Shown piece after piece: positions 53,400 through 63,355 of a stretch of DNA of 64,000 nucleotides (position 1 is the stretch's first letter; each line of letters begins with the position of its first letter). The notes beneath the pieces were generated by a model. The model was given only the letters and a program-made list of their open reading frames with translations. It searched no databases and was not told the origin of the DNA. The position numbers were made by a program, and so were the translations under genes. The DNA is from Paracraurococcus lichenis. GTDB lineage: Bacteria; Pseudomonadota; Alphaproteobacteria; Acetobacterales; Acetobacteraceae. Location: NCBI RefSeq assembly GCF_030657435.1, contig NZ_JAUTWS010000008.1, positions 160,619 to 224,618 on the forward strand, read 5' to 3'.

Positions 53400-53520
53400 G
53401 GGGAGAAGGCATTCTCCCCGGACCCCTGATCTATTTTGTGGGTAATTCGGTACCGCGCGGCGAGTGCCGACTCACGAAAAGGAAGGGTGGGGTTCGGGGA
53501 GGGAACACTTTTCCCTCCCC
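53400..53520. repeat. Dispersed repeat family B, copy 2
   Basis: GGGGAGAA/TTCTCCCC (53400-53419) and GGGGAGGGAA/TTCCCTCCCC (53496-53520) form perfect 8- and 10-bp stems. Stem sequences and the stretch GGAAGGGTGGGGTTCGGGG are the same as at 41.3 kb, while loops and the middle part differ. It lies between the convergent YSC84 and GH15 genes. Confidence 0.7.
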
Positions 53521-53555
53521 GATCTTGCCCACGCTCCCGCTCAGCGCGGCGGCGG

Positions 53556-55352
53556 TCACTCCGCCGCCTCCTCCCGCATCGGCCGCCGGGCCAGCGCCAT
53601 CCCGAGCCCGACCAGGCCGAGATGCGAGAAGGCCTGCGGAAAATTGCCGACCTGCCGGCGCGCCCTCGGGTCGTATTCCTCGGCCAGCAGCCCGACATCG
53701 TTGGCGATGCCCACCAGCCGGTCGAACACCGCCCCGGCCTCCGCCCAGCGGCCCTGCAGCACATAGACCTCCCCGAGCCAGGCGGTGCAGGCGAGGAAGG
53801 CGCCCTCTGGCTCGGGATGCAGCCCCTCGATCGCCGCGCTCGGCCGGTAGCGCAGCACCAGACCGTCCTCCGTCAGCCCCTCCTCGATCGCCCGCACCGT
53901 GCCCTGGATGCGCGGGTCCTCGGCCGGCAGGAAGCCGACCAGCGGCATGCGCAGCAGGCTGGCATCCAGTTCGTCGGACCCGTAGCTCTGGGTGAAGCAG
54001 CCGCGCCGCGCATCGAAGCCCCGGGCACAGACCTCGGCATGCACCGCGTCGCGCTCGGCGCGCCAGGCCTCGACCGGGCCGTCCAGCGCGCCCTCCTCGG
54101 CGCCGCGGACCGCGCGGTCGAAGGCGACCCAGGCCATGACCTTGGAATGCACGAAGTGCCGGCGCGGCCCGCGCACCTCCCAGATCCCCTCGTCCGGCTC
54201 GCGCCAGGTCCGCGCCAGGTGCCCCAGCATCGCCCGCGCCACCGCCCGCCCCTGGTCGTCCACCTGCAGCCCGATATGGCGCGCAGCGTGGAAGGCATCC
54301 ATCACCTCGCCATAGACGTCGTGCTGCACCTGCCCGCGGGCATCGTTGCCGATGCGCACGGGCGACGCGCCCTCGTAGCCCGGCAGCCAGGGCAGGATCA
54401 TCTCCGGCGTCCGCCGCTCCCCCGCGAGGCCGTAGAGCGGCTGCACCTGGGAGGCGGTGCCGGCGACGGTGCGCAGCAGCCAGCGGCGCCAGGCCTCGGC
54501 CTCCCCCAGATGCCCGGCGCCGACCAGCGCGCGGAGCGTCAGCGCCGCGTCGCGCAGCCAGCAGAGCCGGTAGTCCCAATTGCGCCCGCCGCCCAGCGCC
54601 TCGGGCAGGGAGGTGGTGGGCGCCGCGGCGATGCCGCCGGTCGGCGCATAGGTCAGCGCCTTCAAGGTCAGCAGGGAGCGGCGCAGCATCTCGGGATGCG
54701 GGCTCGCCTCCGCGACGCGGCAGCCGGCCAGCCAGTCGCGCCAGTGGTGCTCAGTCTCGGCGATGGCGGCGGCGATGTCCACCGGCGGCCCGGGCGGCAG
54801 GTGGGACTGTGTCCAGACGAGGTGGAAGGGCACGGAGTCGCCGGCCGCCACGCTGAACTCGGCGACCGTGCGGCAATCCTCGCCATGGATCGGCGCCGGC
54901 GTGCGCAGCGCCACCTGGTCGGGGCCGCAGACCGCCAGCAGCGTGCCGTCCGACGCGCGATGCACCCAGGGGACCAGCGAGCCGTAGTCGAAGCGCAGCA
55001 CCAGGTCCATCGCCATGGCGACGCGGCCGCGGCGGCCCTCCACCACGCGGACGAGGTCGGCGGCGCCGTCGCGCAGCGGCATGCAGTCCACCAGCGCGAC
55101 GACGCCCTCCGCCGTCTCGAACTCCGTTTCCAGCACCAGCGTGCCCGGGCGGTAGCGGCGGCGGGTGGCCAGCACCTCGCCCGCCGGCGCGATCCGCCAG
55201 CGGCCATGTTCCGGCGTGCCGAGCAGCGCGGCGAAGCAGGCGGCGCTGTCGAAGCGCGGCAGGCAGAGCCAGTCGATGGAGCCGTCCCGGCCGACCAGCG
55301 CGGCGGTGTGGCCGTCGCCGATCAGGGCGTAGTCCTCGATCCGGAGGGGCAT
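53556..55352 (-). CDS. Glycoside hydrolase family 15 protein (glucoamylase/trehalase-like)
   Basis: A 598-residue protein with an N-terminal beta-sandwich (about residues 1-200, including IEDYALIGDGHTAALVGRDG) and a C-terminal (alpha/alpha)6 barrel. Catalytic-site motifs are NWDYRLCWLRDAALTLRAL, EPDEGIWEVRG (general acid Glu) and LLAEEYDP followed by NFPQAFSHLGL (general base). No signal peptide, so it should act in the cytoplasm on trehalose or alpha-glucans. The ATG at 55352 was chosen over 55382 for the family N-terminus MPLRIEDYALIG; neither has a strong ribosome site. Single gene. Confidence 0.88.
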   Translation of the reverse strand: MPLRIEDYALIGDGHTAALVGRDGSIDWLCLPRFDSAACFAALLGTPEHGRWRIAPAGEVLATRRRYRPGTLVLETEFETAEGVVALVDCMPLRDGAADLVRVVEGRRGRVAMAMDLVLRFDYGSLVPWVHRASDGTLLAVCGPDQVALRTPAPIHGEDCRTVAEFSVAAGDSVPFHLVWTQSHLPPGPPVDIAAAIAETEHHWRDWLAGCRVAEASPHPEMLRRSLLTLKALTYAPTGGIAAAPTTSLPEALGGGRNWDYRLCWLRDAALTLRALVGAGHLGEAEAWRRWLLRTVAGTASQVQPLYGLAGERRTPEMILPWLPGYEGASPVRIGNDARGQVQHDVYGEVMDAFHAARHIGLQVDDQGRAVARAMLGHLARTWREPDEGIWEVRGPRRHFVHSKVMAWVAFDRAVRGAEEGALDGPVEAWRAERDAVHAEVCARGFDARRGCFTQSYGSDELDASLLRMPLVGFLPAEDPRIQGTVRAIEEGLTEDGLVLRYRPSAAIEGLHPEPEGAFLACTAWLGEVYVLQGRWAEAGAVFDRLVGIANDVGLLAEEYDPRARRQVGNFPQAFSHLGLVGLGMALARRPMREEAAE

Positions 55353-55441
55353 GCGCAAGGAGATCCACGGGCAATGGCCCATGGAGGTGATGCGGCGGCG
55401 CTGCCCCTCAATCCCGCGCCGCGGTCACGTCCTGTGGTGCA

Positions 55442-56875
55442 TCAACCCGCGCCGGCCGGGGCCGGGCGCCGGCGCGGCGGCTCGAACCGGTAGGGCGCGT
55501 CGCTCGCCACCATGGGGTCCAGCGACAGCCGGTGCTCGAGCGGCGGGAAGGCGCGGCTGCGGCACTCCATGCGGTCGCAGAGCCGGCAGGAGAGGCCGAT
55601 GCCGACCATCGCCTTCTCGAGGTCGAGGCCGTCGCCATAGACCACCTCCGTCGCGCGGGAAAGGTCGCAGCCCATGGCGACGACATAGACCGGCGGCGGA
55701 TCGCCCCAGCGCTGCGCGACGCCATGCACCGTGCGGGCGAAGCAGAGGAAGGTGCCGCCATCGGGCAATTGCGCGAGCTGGACGCGCAGCGTGCCCGGCG
55801 TGGCGAAGGCTTGGTGGACGATCCATTTCGGGCAGGAGCCGCCGAAGCGCGCGAAGGGAAAGCCCGCCGCCGCCAGCCGCTTGCCGACATTGCCCGCGGG
55901 ATCGACGCGGAGGAAGAAGAAGGGCACGCCGCGCAGGCCCGCCTCGCCCGGGCGCTGCAGGGTGGTCAGGCGGTGGCAGGCCTGCTCGAAGGAGACGCCG
56001 AAGCGCGCCGCCAGCGCCTCCACGTCGTGCCGCAGCTCCCGCGCCGCGGCAAGGAAGGGGCCATAGGGCATCAGCAGCGCCGCCGCGGCGTAGTTCAGCA
56101 GGCCGATGCGGATGAGCTGCCCGGCCTCGGTCGAGCTCGGCTCGAAGCCCGCCATCGCCGCCTGCACCGCCTCGCCCGCCTCGAGCAGCATGAGCTGGAA
56201 GGCGAGGTGGAAACCGCGGCTCTCCCGCGGCAGCGTCTCCGAGAGGTCGAGCCGCCGCCCGACCGGGTCGTAGCGGCGGAGCGCGCCGGGCAGCGCGCCG
56301 ACGGTGACGACAAGGCCATGCGTCTGCCGCAGCCGCTGCGCGACGGCGTGGTTCATCTCGGATGGCGCGGTCACGCCCATCTCCGCTGCGATCGCTTCCG
56401 CCGCGGACTCCAACTCGGCAAAATGATTGCTGCGGTCGTGGAAAAAGTCGCGCGCCTCCTCGGTCGGCAGCAGGATGCGGCGCCCCGTCGGCAGGGCGAT
56501 GCCGCCGGAATCCTCCCGCGCCACGCGCCAGGCGCGATAGAGCGCGAGCATGGCGCGCGCCGCATTCGGCGCGCTGCCGGCGAGGGTGCCGATCTCCTCT
56601 TCCGGCACCTGCTCGAGCCCGAGCAGCGGGTCCGACATCACCTCGCGCAGGCCGGTCTCGATCGCCTTCTCCCGCATGCCCGAGAGCGCGGCGATGTCGA
56701 CCTGCAGCGCCTCGGTCAGCTTGATCAGCAGGGTCGCGGTGACGGCGCGCTGGTCGTGCTCGATGAGGTTCAGGTAGCTCGCGGAGATGCCGAGCCGGGC
56801 GGCGAGGGCCTGCTGCGCCAGCCCCTTCTCCTGCCGCAGCCGGCGCACGGTCCGGCCGATCAGCGCACGCGCCAT
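55442..56875 (-). CDS. Short-chain acyl-CoA-responsive regulator, XRE + IrrE-like + DUF2083 (RamB/ScfR/PrpR type)
   Basis: A 477-residue regulator. Residues 5-62 are an XRE helix-turn-helix (LRQEKGLAQQALAARLGISA, then SYLNLIE). The middle (about 150-300) resembles an IrrE/ImmA metallopeptidase-like domain whose HExxH is not preserved (FHLAFQLMLLE). The C-terminus is DUF2083 with a cysteine cluster CRLCDRMEC that in mycobacterial PrpR binds an iron-sulfur cluster and acyl-CoA. RamB and PrpR control isocitrate lyase and the methylcitrate pathway in actinobacteria; here the gene is divergent from aceA, which strongly suggests the same target. The ATG at 56875 starts MARALIGRTVRRL. Confidence 0.88.
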   Translation of the reverse strand: MARALIGRTVRRLRQEKGLAQQALAARLGISASYLNLIEHDQRAVTATLLIKLTEALQVDIAALSGMREKAIETGLREVMSDPLLGLEQVPEEEIGTLAGSAPNAARAMLALYRAWRVAREDSGGIALPTGRRILLPTEEARDFFHDRSNHFAELESAAEAIAAEMGVTAPSEMNHAVAQRLRQTHGLVVTVGALPGALRRYDPVGRRLDLSETLPRESRGFHLAFQLMLLEAGEAVQAAMAGFEPSSTEAGQLIRIGLLNYAAAALLMPYGPFLAAARELRHDVEALAARFGVSFEQACHRLTTLQRPGEAGLRGVPFFFLRVDPAGNVGKRLAAAGFPFARFGGSCPKWIVHQAFATPGTLRVQLAQLPDGGTFLCFARTVHGVAQRWGDPPPVYVVAMGCDLSRATEVVYGDGLDLEKAMVGIGLSCRLCDRMECRSRAFPPLEHRLSLDPMVASDAPYRFEPPRRRPAPAGAG

Positions 56876-56889
56876 CTTCACTGCCTTTA

Positions 56890-56932
56890 CGGTTTTCACA
56901 ACCGCACTGTCAAAACGGCAACCCATTTGCCG
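56890..56932. promoter_or_regulatory. Operator/promoter region between the acyl-CoA regulator and aceA
   Basis: Two inverted repeats with the same 5-bp spacing lie 27 bp apart: CGGTT-N5-AACCG (56890-56904) and CGGCAA-N5-TTGCCG (56916-56932). Between them the minus strand carries a perfect -35 (TTGACA, 56913-56908) pointing at the regulator gene. They are the best candidates for binding by the regulator, controlling itself and aceA. Confidence 0.5.
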
Positions 56933-57023
56933 CTTTTCACTCGAATAGGCGCTCAACTTCGGCGCTGCAATGTGAATTATTGACCCTGCCTGCGACGGCA
57001 GACCTGACCTACGGAGTTCAACG

Positions 57024-58352
<1,329 letters not shown>

Positions 58353-58440
58353 CGACACGCGGCGCCGCGCCGGAGGACCGGCACGGCGCCGACGGAGCCC
58401 GACACCTTCTCCACCGTCCGCAACACAGAGGAACCGTCCC

Positions 58441-58650
58441 ATGAGCAACGACGACTATGATGACGGCCTGGTGCACTCCCATGGCTGGGCGACCGAGCCG
58501 GCTGCGCCGGCGGTCGGCCCGATGACGCGCGGCGCCGAGATCGCCGCGGCCATGTCGGCGCATCCGGAGGAGGAGGGCTACGACGACGGCCTGGTGCATG
58601 CGCATGGCTGGGCCTGCGCCGAGCGCAGCCTGCTCGCGCACCAGCGCTGA
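58441..58650 (+). CDS. Unknown 69-residue protein with duplicated DDGLVH-HGWA motif
   Basis: I do not recognise this family. The 69-residue acidic protein has two near-identical motifs, YDDGLVHSHGWA at residues 6-17 and YDDGLVHAHGWA at residues 47-58, separated by an Ala/Pro-rich spacer. Each repeat has two His and two Asp residues, which could bind a metal, but this is only inferred. GAGGAACCGTCCC upstream of the ATG gives a fair ribosome site, and codon use is like its neighbours. It lies 88 bp after aceA on the same strand and may share its transcript. Confidence 0.7.
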   Translation: MSNDDYDDGLVHSHGWATEPAAPAVGPMTRGAEIAAAMSAHPEEEGYDDGLVHAHGWACAERSLLAHQR

Positions 58651-58685
58651 GGACGGGCCGCGGCGGCACGTAAGGGAGCTCTCGC

Positions 58686-58922
58686 ATGAGATCGGGAATT
58701 CGCCTGCTGCCGCCGCGGCGGCATCGCCATGGCCATGGCCGCGAGGCCGGCGGCCTGCTGCGCGCGCTGCTGGCCGGCATGCGGCCGGGGCCGGTCCTCG
58801 GCGGCGCCCCGCCGGCCGCGGCCCGCGCGCCGGAGCCCGTCCGCGTGGCGGCCGGTCCGGCCGAGGCCACGGCGCCGGAGGCCTGGTCGCGCTTCCAGTC
58901 CAGCCTCGCCGCCGGCGGCTGA
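58686..58922 (+). CDS. Hypothetical Arg/Ala/Pro-rich 78-residue protein
   Basis: An ORF of 78 residues with a basic N-terminus (PPRRHRHGHGRE), an amphipathic segment (GGLLRALLAGMRPG) and an Ala/Pro-rich middle ending in APEAWSRFQSSLAAGG. AAGGGAG lies eight bases before the ATG, and it follows the HGWA-repeat gene by 35 bp, which supports coding status. No family is recognised, and low complexity in a GC-rich genome leaves real doubt. Confidence 0.45.
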   Translation: MRSGIRLLPPRRHRHGHGREAGGLLRALLAGMRPGPVLGGAPPAAARAPEPVRVAAGPAEATAPEAWSRFQSSLAAGG

Positions 58923-58970
58923 GCGCCGGCGCGGATCGCTGGGAGGCGTGAAGTTATAGCGCCTTCGGCC

Positions 58971-59600
58971 TCAGACCATGCCGGCGGTGACGTTCACCGC
59001 GGCGGCCAGGATGACGACGTTGAAGAGGAAGGCGACCAGCGCATGCACCAGCGTGAGCTGGCGGATCAGCCGGTTGCTGACGGCGACGTCCGAGGTCTGG
59101 AAGGTCATGCCGATGGTGAAGGCGAAGTAGAGGAAGTCGCCGAACTCCGGCCTCTCCTCCCCCGGGAAGTCCAGCCCGCCGCCCGCCTGCCAGTACTCGT
59201 GCGCGTAGCGCACTGCGAAGAGCAGGTGGACGAAGGTCCAGGACAGCAGGATGGAGAGGAAGGCGAGCCCCACCTCCGCCGGCGCCATCTGTCCGGACCG
59301 GGAGGAGAGGAACCATCCCACCGCCGCCAGCGCGGCGATGGCGGCGACCAGGCAGGCGGCCAGGATCGCTCCCTCGCCCTCATCCAGTTGCGCGGCGCGG
59401 CGGCGAAGCTCCTCCGGCGTCGCCCGGTGCATGCTGGCGAGCATCGGCCCGGAATAGCCGAGGACCAGCACGCACCAGCCGATCAGCATGGCGGTCGGGC
59501 CCGGCAGGGTCAGCAGCCGCAGCACGCCGACCGTGAGCGCGCCCAGCGCCCCGGCCGCCAGCAGCACCGGCCGGTGGCGAAGGCCGAGCGGGAGCTGCAT
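58971..59600 (-). CDS. DUF1345 family membrane protein
   Basis: A 209-residue inner-membrane protein with about five helices and the DUF1345 signature FGDFLYFAFTIGMTFQTSDV (about residues 154-173), followed by a last helix LVAFLFNVVILAAAVNVTAG. The family resembles a two-pore-like channel segment but has no established function. The ATG shares one base with the stop of the dehydratase gene, so the two are translated together. Confidence 0.88.
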   Translation of the reverse strand: MQLPLGLRHRPVLLAAGALGALTVGVLRLLTLPGPTAMLIGWCVLVLGYSGPMLASMHRATPEELRRRAAQLDEGEGAILAACLVAAIAALAAVGWFLSSRSGQMAPAEVGLAFLSILLSWTFVHLLFAVRYAHEYWQAGGGLDFPGEERPEFGDFLYFAFTIGMTFQTSDVAVSNRLIRQLTLVHALVAFLFNVVILAAAVNVTAGMV

Positions 59601-60580
59601 CAGGCCGCGGCCAGGGCCTGGGCGAAGACGGCCGGGTCCACATTGCCGCCGCTGATCACCACGCCGAGGGTACAGCCCTTCGTCGGCAGCTTCCCCGCCA
59701 GCAGCGCCGCCAGGGCCACCGCGCCGCCCGGCTCTGCCACGATCTTCAGGTGGTCGAAGGCGAAGCGCATGGCGCGCAGCACCTCCGCCCGCGTCACCAC
59801 CAAGCCGCCCGCGAGGCGCGGATGGTTGAGCGCGAAGGTGATGGCGCCCGGCTGCCGCGAGAGCAGCGCATCGCAGAAGCTCTCGCCCGTGCCGTCGGCC
59901 GGAATGCGGCGCCCGGCCTCCAGGCTGCGGCGGGTATCGTCCCAGCCCTCCGGCTCCACCGCCCAGACCTCGGCACCCGGCGCCAGCGCCTCGGCCGCCA
60001 GCGCACAGCCGGCGATCAGCCCACCGCCGCCGGTGCAGACCAGCAGGTGGTCGAGCGCGAGGCCGGCGGCCCTGGCATCCTCGATCAGTTCCAGCGCCAC
60101 CGTGCCCTGGCCGGCGATGACATGCGGGTGGTCGAAGGGCGGGATGAGGGTGGCGCCGCGCTGCCCGGCGAGGTCCGCGGCCAGCGCGTCGCGGTCGACG
60201 CCGTGCCGGTCGAAGGGGTGGATCTCGGCGCCCCAGCGGCGCGTGCTCTCCACCTTGATCGCCGGCGCGTCGGCGGGCATGGCGATCAGCGCCGGCATGC
60301 CCAGCATGGCGGCGGCGCAGGCGATGGCCTGGCCATGGTTGCCGGAGGAATGGGTGACGACGCCCGCCCGCCGCGCCGCGGGGTCCAGCAGCAGCGCGGC
60401 ATTGGTCGCGCCGCGCAGCTTGAAGCTGCCGGTCTTCTGCAGCGGCTCCGGCTTCACCAGGACGGTGCCGCCGGTGATCTCGTCCAGCAGCCGGTGGCGC
60501 AGCATGGGCGTGCGCACCACCTTGCCGCGCAGGCGTGCGGCGGCGGCCTCGACATCGCTGAAGGTGACGCTGTCGCTCAT
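59600..60580 (-). CDS. PLP-dependent threonine/serine dehydratase-like enzyme
   Basis: A 326-residue fold-type II PLP enzyme. The Schiff-base lysine is Lys54 in KTGSFKLRGATN, THSSGNHGQAIA binds the substrate, CTGGGGLIAG holds the PLP phosphate, and VISGGNVD closes the C-terminus. The length without an ACT domain fits catabolic threonine dehydratase, serine racemase or hydroxyectoine/3-hydroxyaspartate-type dehydratases; sequence alone does not decide. GGAGG lies directly upstream of the ATG at 60580. The frame is open upstream for 480 bp but without a convincing protein. Confidence 0.86.
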   Translation of the reverse strand: MSDSVTFSDVEAAAARLRGKVVRTPMLRHRLLDEITGGTVLVKPEPLQKTGSFKLRGATNAALLLDPAARRAGVVTHSSGNHGQAIACAAAMLGMPALIAMPADAPAIKVESTRRWGAEIHPFDRHGVDRDALAADLAGQRGATLIPPFDHPHVIAGQGTVALELIEDARAAGLALDHLLVCTGGGGLIAGCALAAEALAPGAEVWAVEPEGWDDTRRSLEAGRRIPADGTGESFCDALLSRQPGAITFALNHPRLAGGLVVTRAEVLRAMRFAFDHLKIVAEPGGAVALAALLAGKLPTKGCTLGVVISGGNVDPAVFAQALAAA

Positions 60581-61047
60581 GGATGCCTCCTCCCGAATCC
60601 CGGCCTGACGCGCGGCGCCGCGGCCGGCATCGGCCGCAGGTGCCCCATTTGCCCGGGCCGCGCCAGAGGCAGCGCGTCGCGTGCGGATCGTCGGCGCCGC
60701 GGCGAGGCCGGGCGGTGGCCGATCGAGGAGGGCGCGGGCGGCCGCGGTCGGGATCGACGCGCCGGGGCCGCCGTCATCACGGAGCCAGAGAGCGGCCGAG
60801 CGGCCAGTCGCGTGGCGGTCGGCGCTCGCCTCGGCCTCCGGCGACGCGACCCGACGCCGAGGCGCGCGATAGGCCGTGGCGGCCATGCCCGCGCCGATGA
60901 CGATGGCCTCGACGGGATGGATCTCCATGCCGGCATGGTCCACCTGGCGGGGCCTGGCGGGCAAGCGCGCCTCGGGTCGCCCCCGCCCCATCGGATCCCA
61001 TGCACCCTGGCCCACCTCGCCAGCGCGGGAAGGGATAACCCATGCAG
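60581..61047. other. Intergenic stretch with no convincing gene
   Basis: About 470 bp upstream of the dehydratase gene. A minus-strand frame stays open and near 60890-60930 encodes IVIGAGMAATAYRAPRR, which faintly resembles an FAD-binding glycine motif but breaks into Arg/Ala-rich sequence. It may be a gene remnant. No RNA gene or clear promoter was seen. Confidence 0.4.
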
Positions 61048-61072
61048 CCCTCCCCCGCGGCACGGGGGAGGG
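61048..61072 (-). terminator. Hairpin 3' of the GSP17M/DUF2382 gene
   Basis: CCCTCCCCCG and CGGGGGAGGG form a perfect 10-bp stem with a 5-nt loop, 16 bp beyond the stop codon of the minus-strand gene. There is no T-tract. Confidence 0.5.
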
Positions 61073-61087
61073 CAGGGGGCCGGGGCC

Positions 61088-63355
61088 TTACCGCGCCGGG
61101 TCGCGCGGCGGCGTCGTGCCGGCGGCGCGGCGCCGCTCGTCCTCGATCTCCACCTCCGTGCGCCGCACGGTGTCGGAGACCGTCTGGGTCCGCTCGGAGG
61201 CGTCCTTGCGGATCACCACCTCCTCCCGCACCCGCGCCTGCTTGTCGATGACGGCCTCCTCGGCGGATTCCGTCGCCTCGATCACGCGGTCCTGGAAGGT
61301 CGCGGCCTCGCCGGCGCCGAGCGGGCGGTCCACCGGGCGGCGCTGCACCTGCACATGCTCCTCGCGCAGGCGCACCTGCTCCTCGACCGGCGTCTCCACG
61401 ACGTAGCTGCGGACGCGCACGCGGCCGAGCGTGACGTCGCGCTTGCCGACGCGCAGCCGCTCCTCGACGATCGGGATCGCCTCGTCGCGGCCGGTCGTGC
61501 CGGCAGCGCGGGTATCGGCCGGCCGGCTGCCGCTGGCCTGGCTGCCGGCGAGAGGGGCGCCGCTCGCACGGAGATCGGGCGGCTGGCCGCCCCCGGCCGG
61601 GGCCGCAGGCTGCGCGCGGCTGGTCTGCGGGGTCGGGCTGCCGGCATAGGCGGCCGCGGTGCCGGTGCCGCCCGCCATCCCCGTGGTCGGGGCGGCCTGG
61701 CCGCCGCCCTGGCCCCCACCTTGACCAAGGATCCGCGGCAGGTCTGTCATGCCGGTCGCGGTGCCGCTCGGCGCGCCCATGCCGGTCGCCTTGCCCATTG
61801 CCATGCTGCCCGCCGCGCCCGGCGTGGCGGCGGCCATGCCGCTGCCTTGCGTCCCGGCCGCGGTCGGGGCGGACCGGCCCATGCCGCCGCCCGGCATCGC
61901 GCCCGTGCCCGGGCCGCCCATGCCCGAACCGCTATCGGTCCTGAGCCCCTCGCGGCCCGCCTGCAGCGCCTCGCCCGGCCGCGTCACGCCGCCGGAGAGG
62001 CCCTGCGCCGCCGTGCCGGTGCCATGCCCGGCCGGGCTGGTCGCGCCCTGCCGCGAGGGCAGCGGCTGCTCGCCCGCCGCCGCGCTGCCGGCCGCCGGAC
62101 CGGCGCCGCTGCCGGGCCCGTGCAGCCCCTCATGGCTCGCCCGCTCTGCATCCGCCCCCGAGCCGCGCAGCGCCGAGGTGCTGGCGCCCGCGCTGGCCGC
62201 GGCCAGGGCCGCGGGCCCGGCCGGCCGCACCGGCGGGGAGCTGGCGATGCCGGCATTCACCGGCTTCGTGATATCCTCGTCGGTCGCGCGCGCCCCGACA
62301 TAGCTGGTGCCGGCATAGGTCGAGCCGGTGCCGGAGCCCTGCGAGCCCGGCGCGGTCGCCGCCGTGCTGCCGATGGCGCCGCCGCCGCCGGTCCAGCCGG
62401 CGGTCGCGGCATCCGGGTTCGCCGCGGGCATGGAGTTGGGCGTCGCGCTGCTGCCGGCCGAGCGGCTGCCGACCAGGCCCTGGCCGGCATCGGCGCGGCC
62501 GGTCGGCGCCGCGCGCCCGCCGCTGCCATCCGCGCCGGTGCCCTGGTCGCCGACGAAGCCGCCGCCGCCACCGGTCCAGCCGCCCTGGCGCCACTCCGTC
62601 TGCCGCGCGTCGAGGTCCACGGCGCCGTTGCTCTCGAAGGCATCGGCCACCGCGTCCAGCTTGTCCTCCGGCGCGCGGACCGAGACGAGGATGCCGCCGC
62701 GGCGCATGCCCTCGGCATAGGTGATGCTGTCCTCGTCGGGCAGGCCGAGGTCGCGCAGCGCGGCGACGAAGCCGTGATGCGATTCGTCGCGCCGGTCGAA
62801 GGTGCCGGCGGTCGCGTTCTCATTGCCCGCGGCATGGACCTGGATGAGGTTCCGGTCGATGTCGTGGTGCTGGACCATGTATTCCACGGCGCGCTCGGCG
62901 TCGGGGCGGCTGTCGAACAGCCCGGTGATGGTGCGCATGCGATGGGCCTCCTGTCCGTTGTTGGCCAGCGGGGGTGCATCTGGAGGCAGCCGCTCGATCG
63001 AGGCCTGCTGCCGGCGGAGCGTGACCGGCACCGCCTCGTGCCGCTCCTCGGTGCGGAGCCGGAGGCGGATCTCCTCGCGCAGCACGAGGCGCCGCTCGAC
63101 GACCAGCACCTCCTCGACGACCGGGATGACGAGGCTGTCCGCCTCCTCCCGGATCGGCGGGACCGCGTCGACCGGCCGGTCGACCGCCACGCGCTCGATC
63201 TCCACCCTGCGGTGGCGCAGCACCTCCTCGACCATCCGTGTCTCGCTGCCCGTCGTCACGGCGACGCGCACCCGGCCGGTCGGCCGGTCGCGCTTCAGGA
63301 CGCGCAGATGTTCCTCGAGCAGCGGGATGACGGTCTCGGCCGGGTCCCCCTCCAT
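61088..63355 (-). CDS. Fusion of two DUF2382 (YsnF/AvaK) domains around a GSP17M-like domain
   Basis: A 755-residue open frame. Residues about 5-120 are one DUF2382 domain (PLLEEHLRVLKRDRPTGRVR and VIPVVEEVLVVERRLVLREE). Residues 140-240 are a general stress protein 17M-like domain (MRTITGLFDSRPDAERAVEY). Residues 250-630 are a Gly/Ala/Ser/Thr-rich linker, and 635-750 a second DUF2382 (IPIVEERLRVGKRDVTLGRV). The usual protein has only GSP17M, linker and DUF2382; the extra front domain is fused in frame. The ATG at 63355 has AGGGGAA upstream, but a stronger internal AGGAGG at residue 140 could start a shorter protein. DUF2382 proteins are stress-associated and of unknown function. Confidence 0.78.
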   Translation of the reverse strand: MEGDPAETVIPLLEEHLRVLKRDRPTGRVRVAVTTGSETRMVEEVLRHRRVEIERVAVDRPVDAVPPIREEADSLVIPVVEEVLVVERRLVLREEIRLRLRTEERHEAVPVTLRRQQASIERLPPDAPPLANNGQEAHRMRTITGLFDSRPDAERAVEYMVQHHDIDRNLIQVHAAGNENATAGTFDRRDESHHGFVAALRDLGLPDEDSITYAEGMRRGGILVSVRAPEDKLDAVADAFESNGAVDLDARQTEWRQGGWTGGGGGFVGDQGTGADGSGGRAAPTGRADAGQGLVGSRSAGSSATPNSMPAANPDAATAGWTGGGGAIGSTAATAPGSQGSGTGSTYAGTSYVGARATDEDITKPVNAGIASSPPVRPAGPAALAAASAGASTSALRGSGADAERASHEGLHGPGSGAGPAAGSAAAGEQPLPSRQGATSPAGHGTGTAAQGLSGGVTRPGEALQAGREGLRTDSGSGMGGPGTGAMPGGGMGRSAPTAAGTQGSGMAAATPGAAGSMAMGKATGMGAPSGTATGMTDLPRILGQGGGQGGGQAAPTTGMAGGTGTAAAYAGSPTPQTSRAQPAAPAGGGQPPDLRASGAPLAGSQASGSRPADTRAAGTTGRDEAIPIVEERLRVGKRDVTLGRVRVRSYVVETPVEEQVRLREEHVQVQRRPVDRPLGAGEAATFQDRVIEATESAEEAVIDKQARVREEVVIRKDASERTQTVSDTVRRTEVEIEDERRRAAGTTPPRDPAR
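62947..62952 (-). promoter_or_regulatory. Strong internal ribosome-binding site (restart at 62938)
   Basis: AGGAGG lies eight bases before an in-frame ATG at 62938 that starts MRTITGLFDSR, the normal N-terminus of GSP17M/DUF2382 proteins. The site is stronger than that of the full-length start and suggests a second product of 616 residues, or a recent gene fusion by loss of an upstream stop codon. Confidence 0.6.

Noticed and set aside
60850..60990. Possible FAD-binding protein fragment (IVIGAGMAATAYRAPRR)
   Set aside because: Only a short motif-like stretch, no ribosome site, and the sequence after it is Arg/Ala-rich and has no coding pattern. It is at best a remnant and was left as intergenic.
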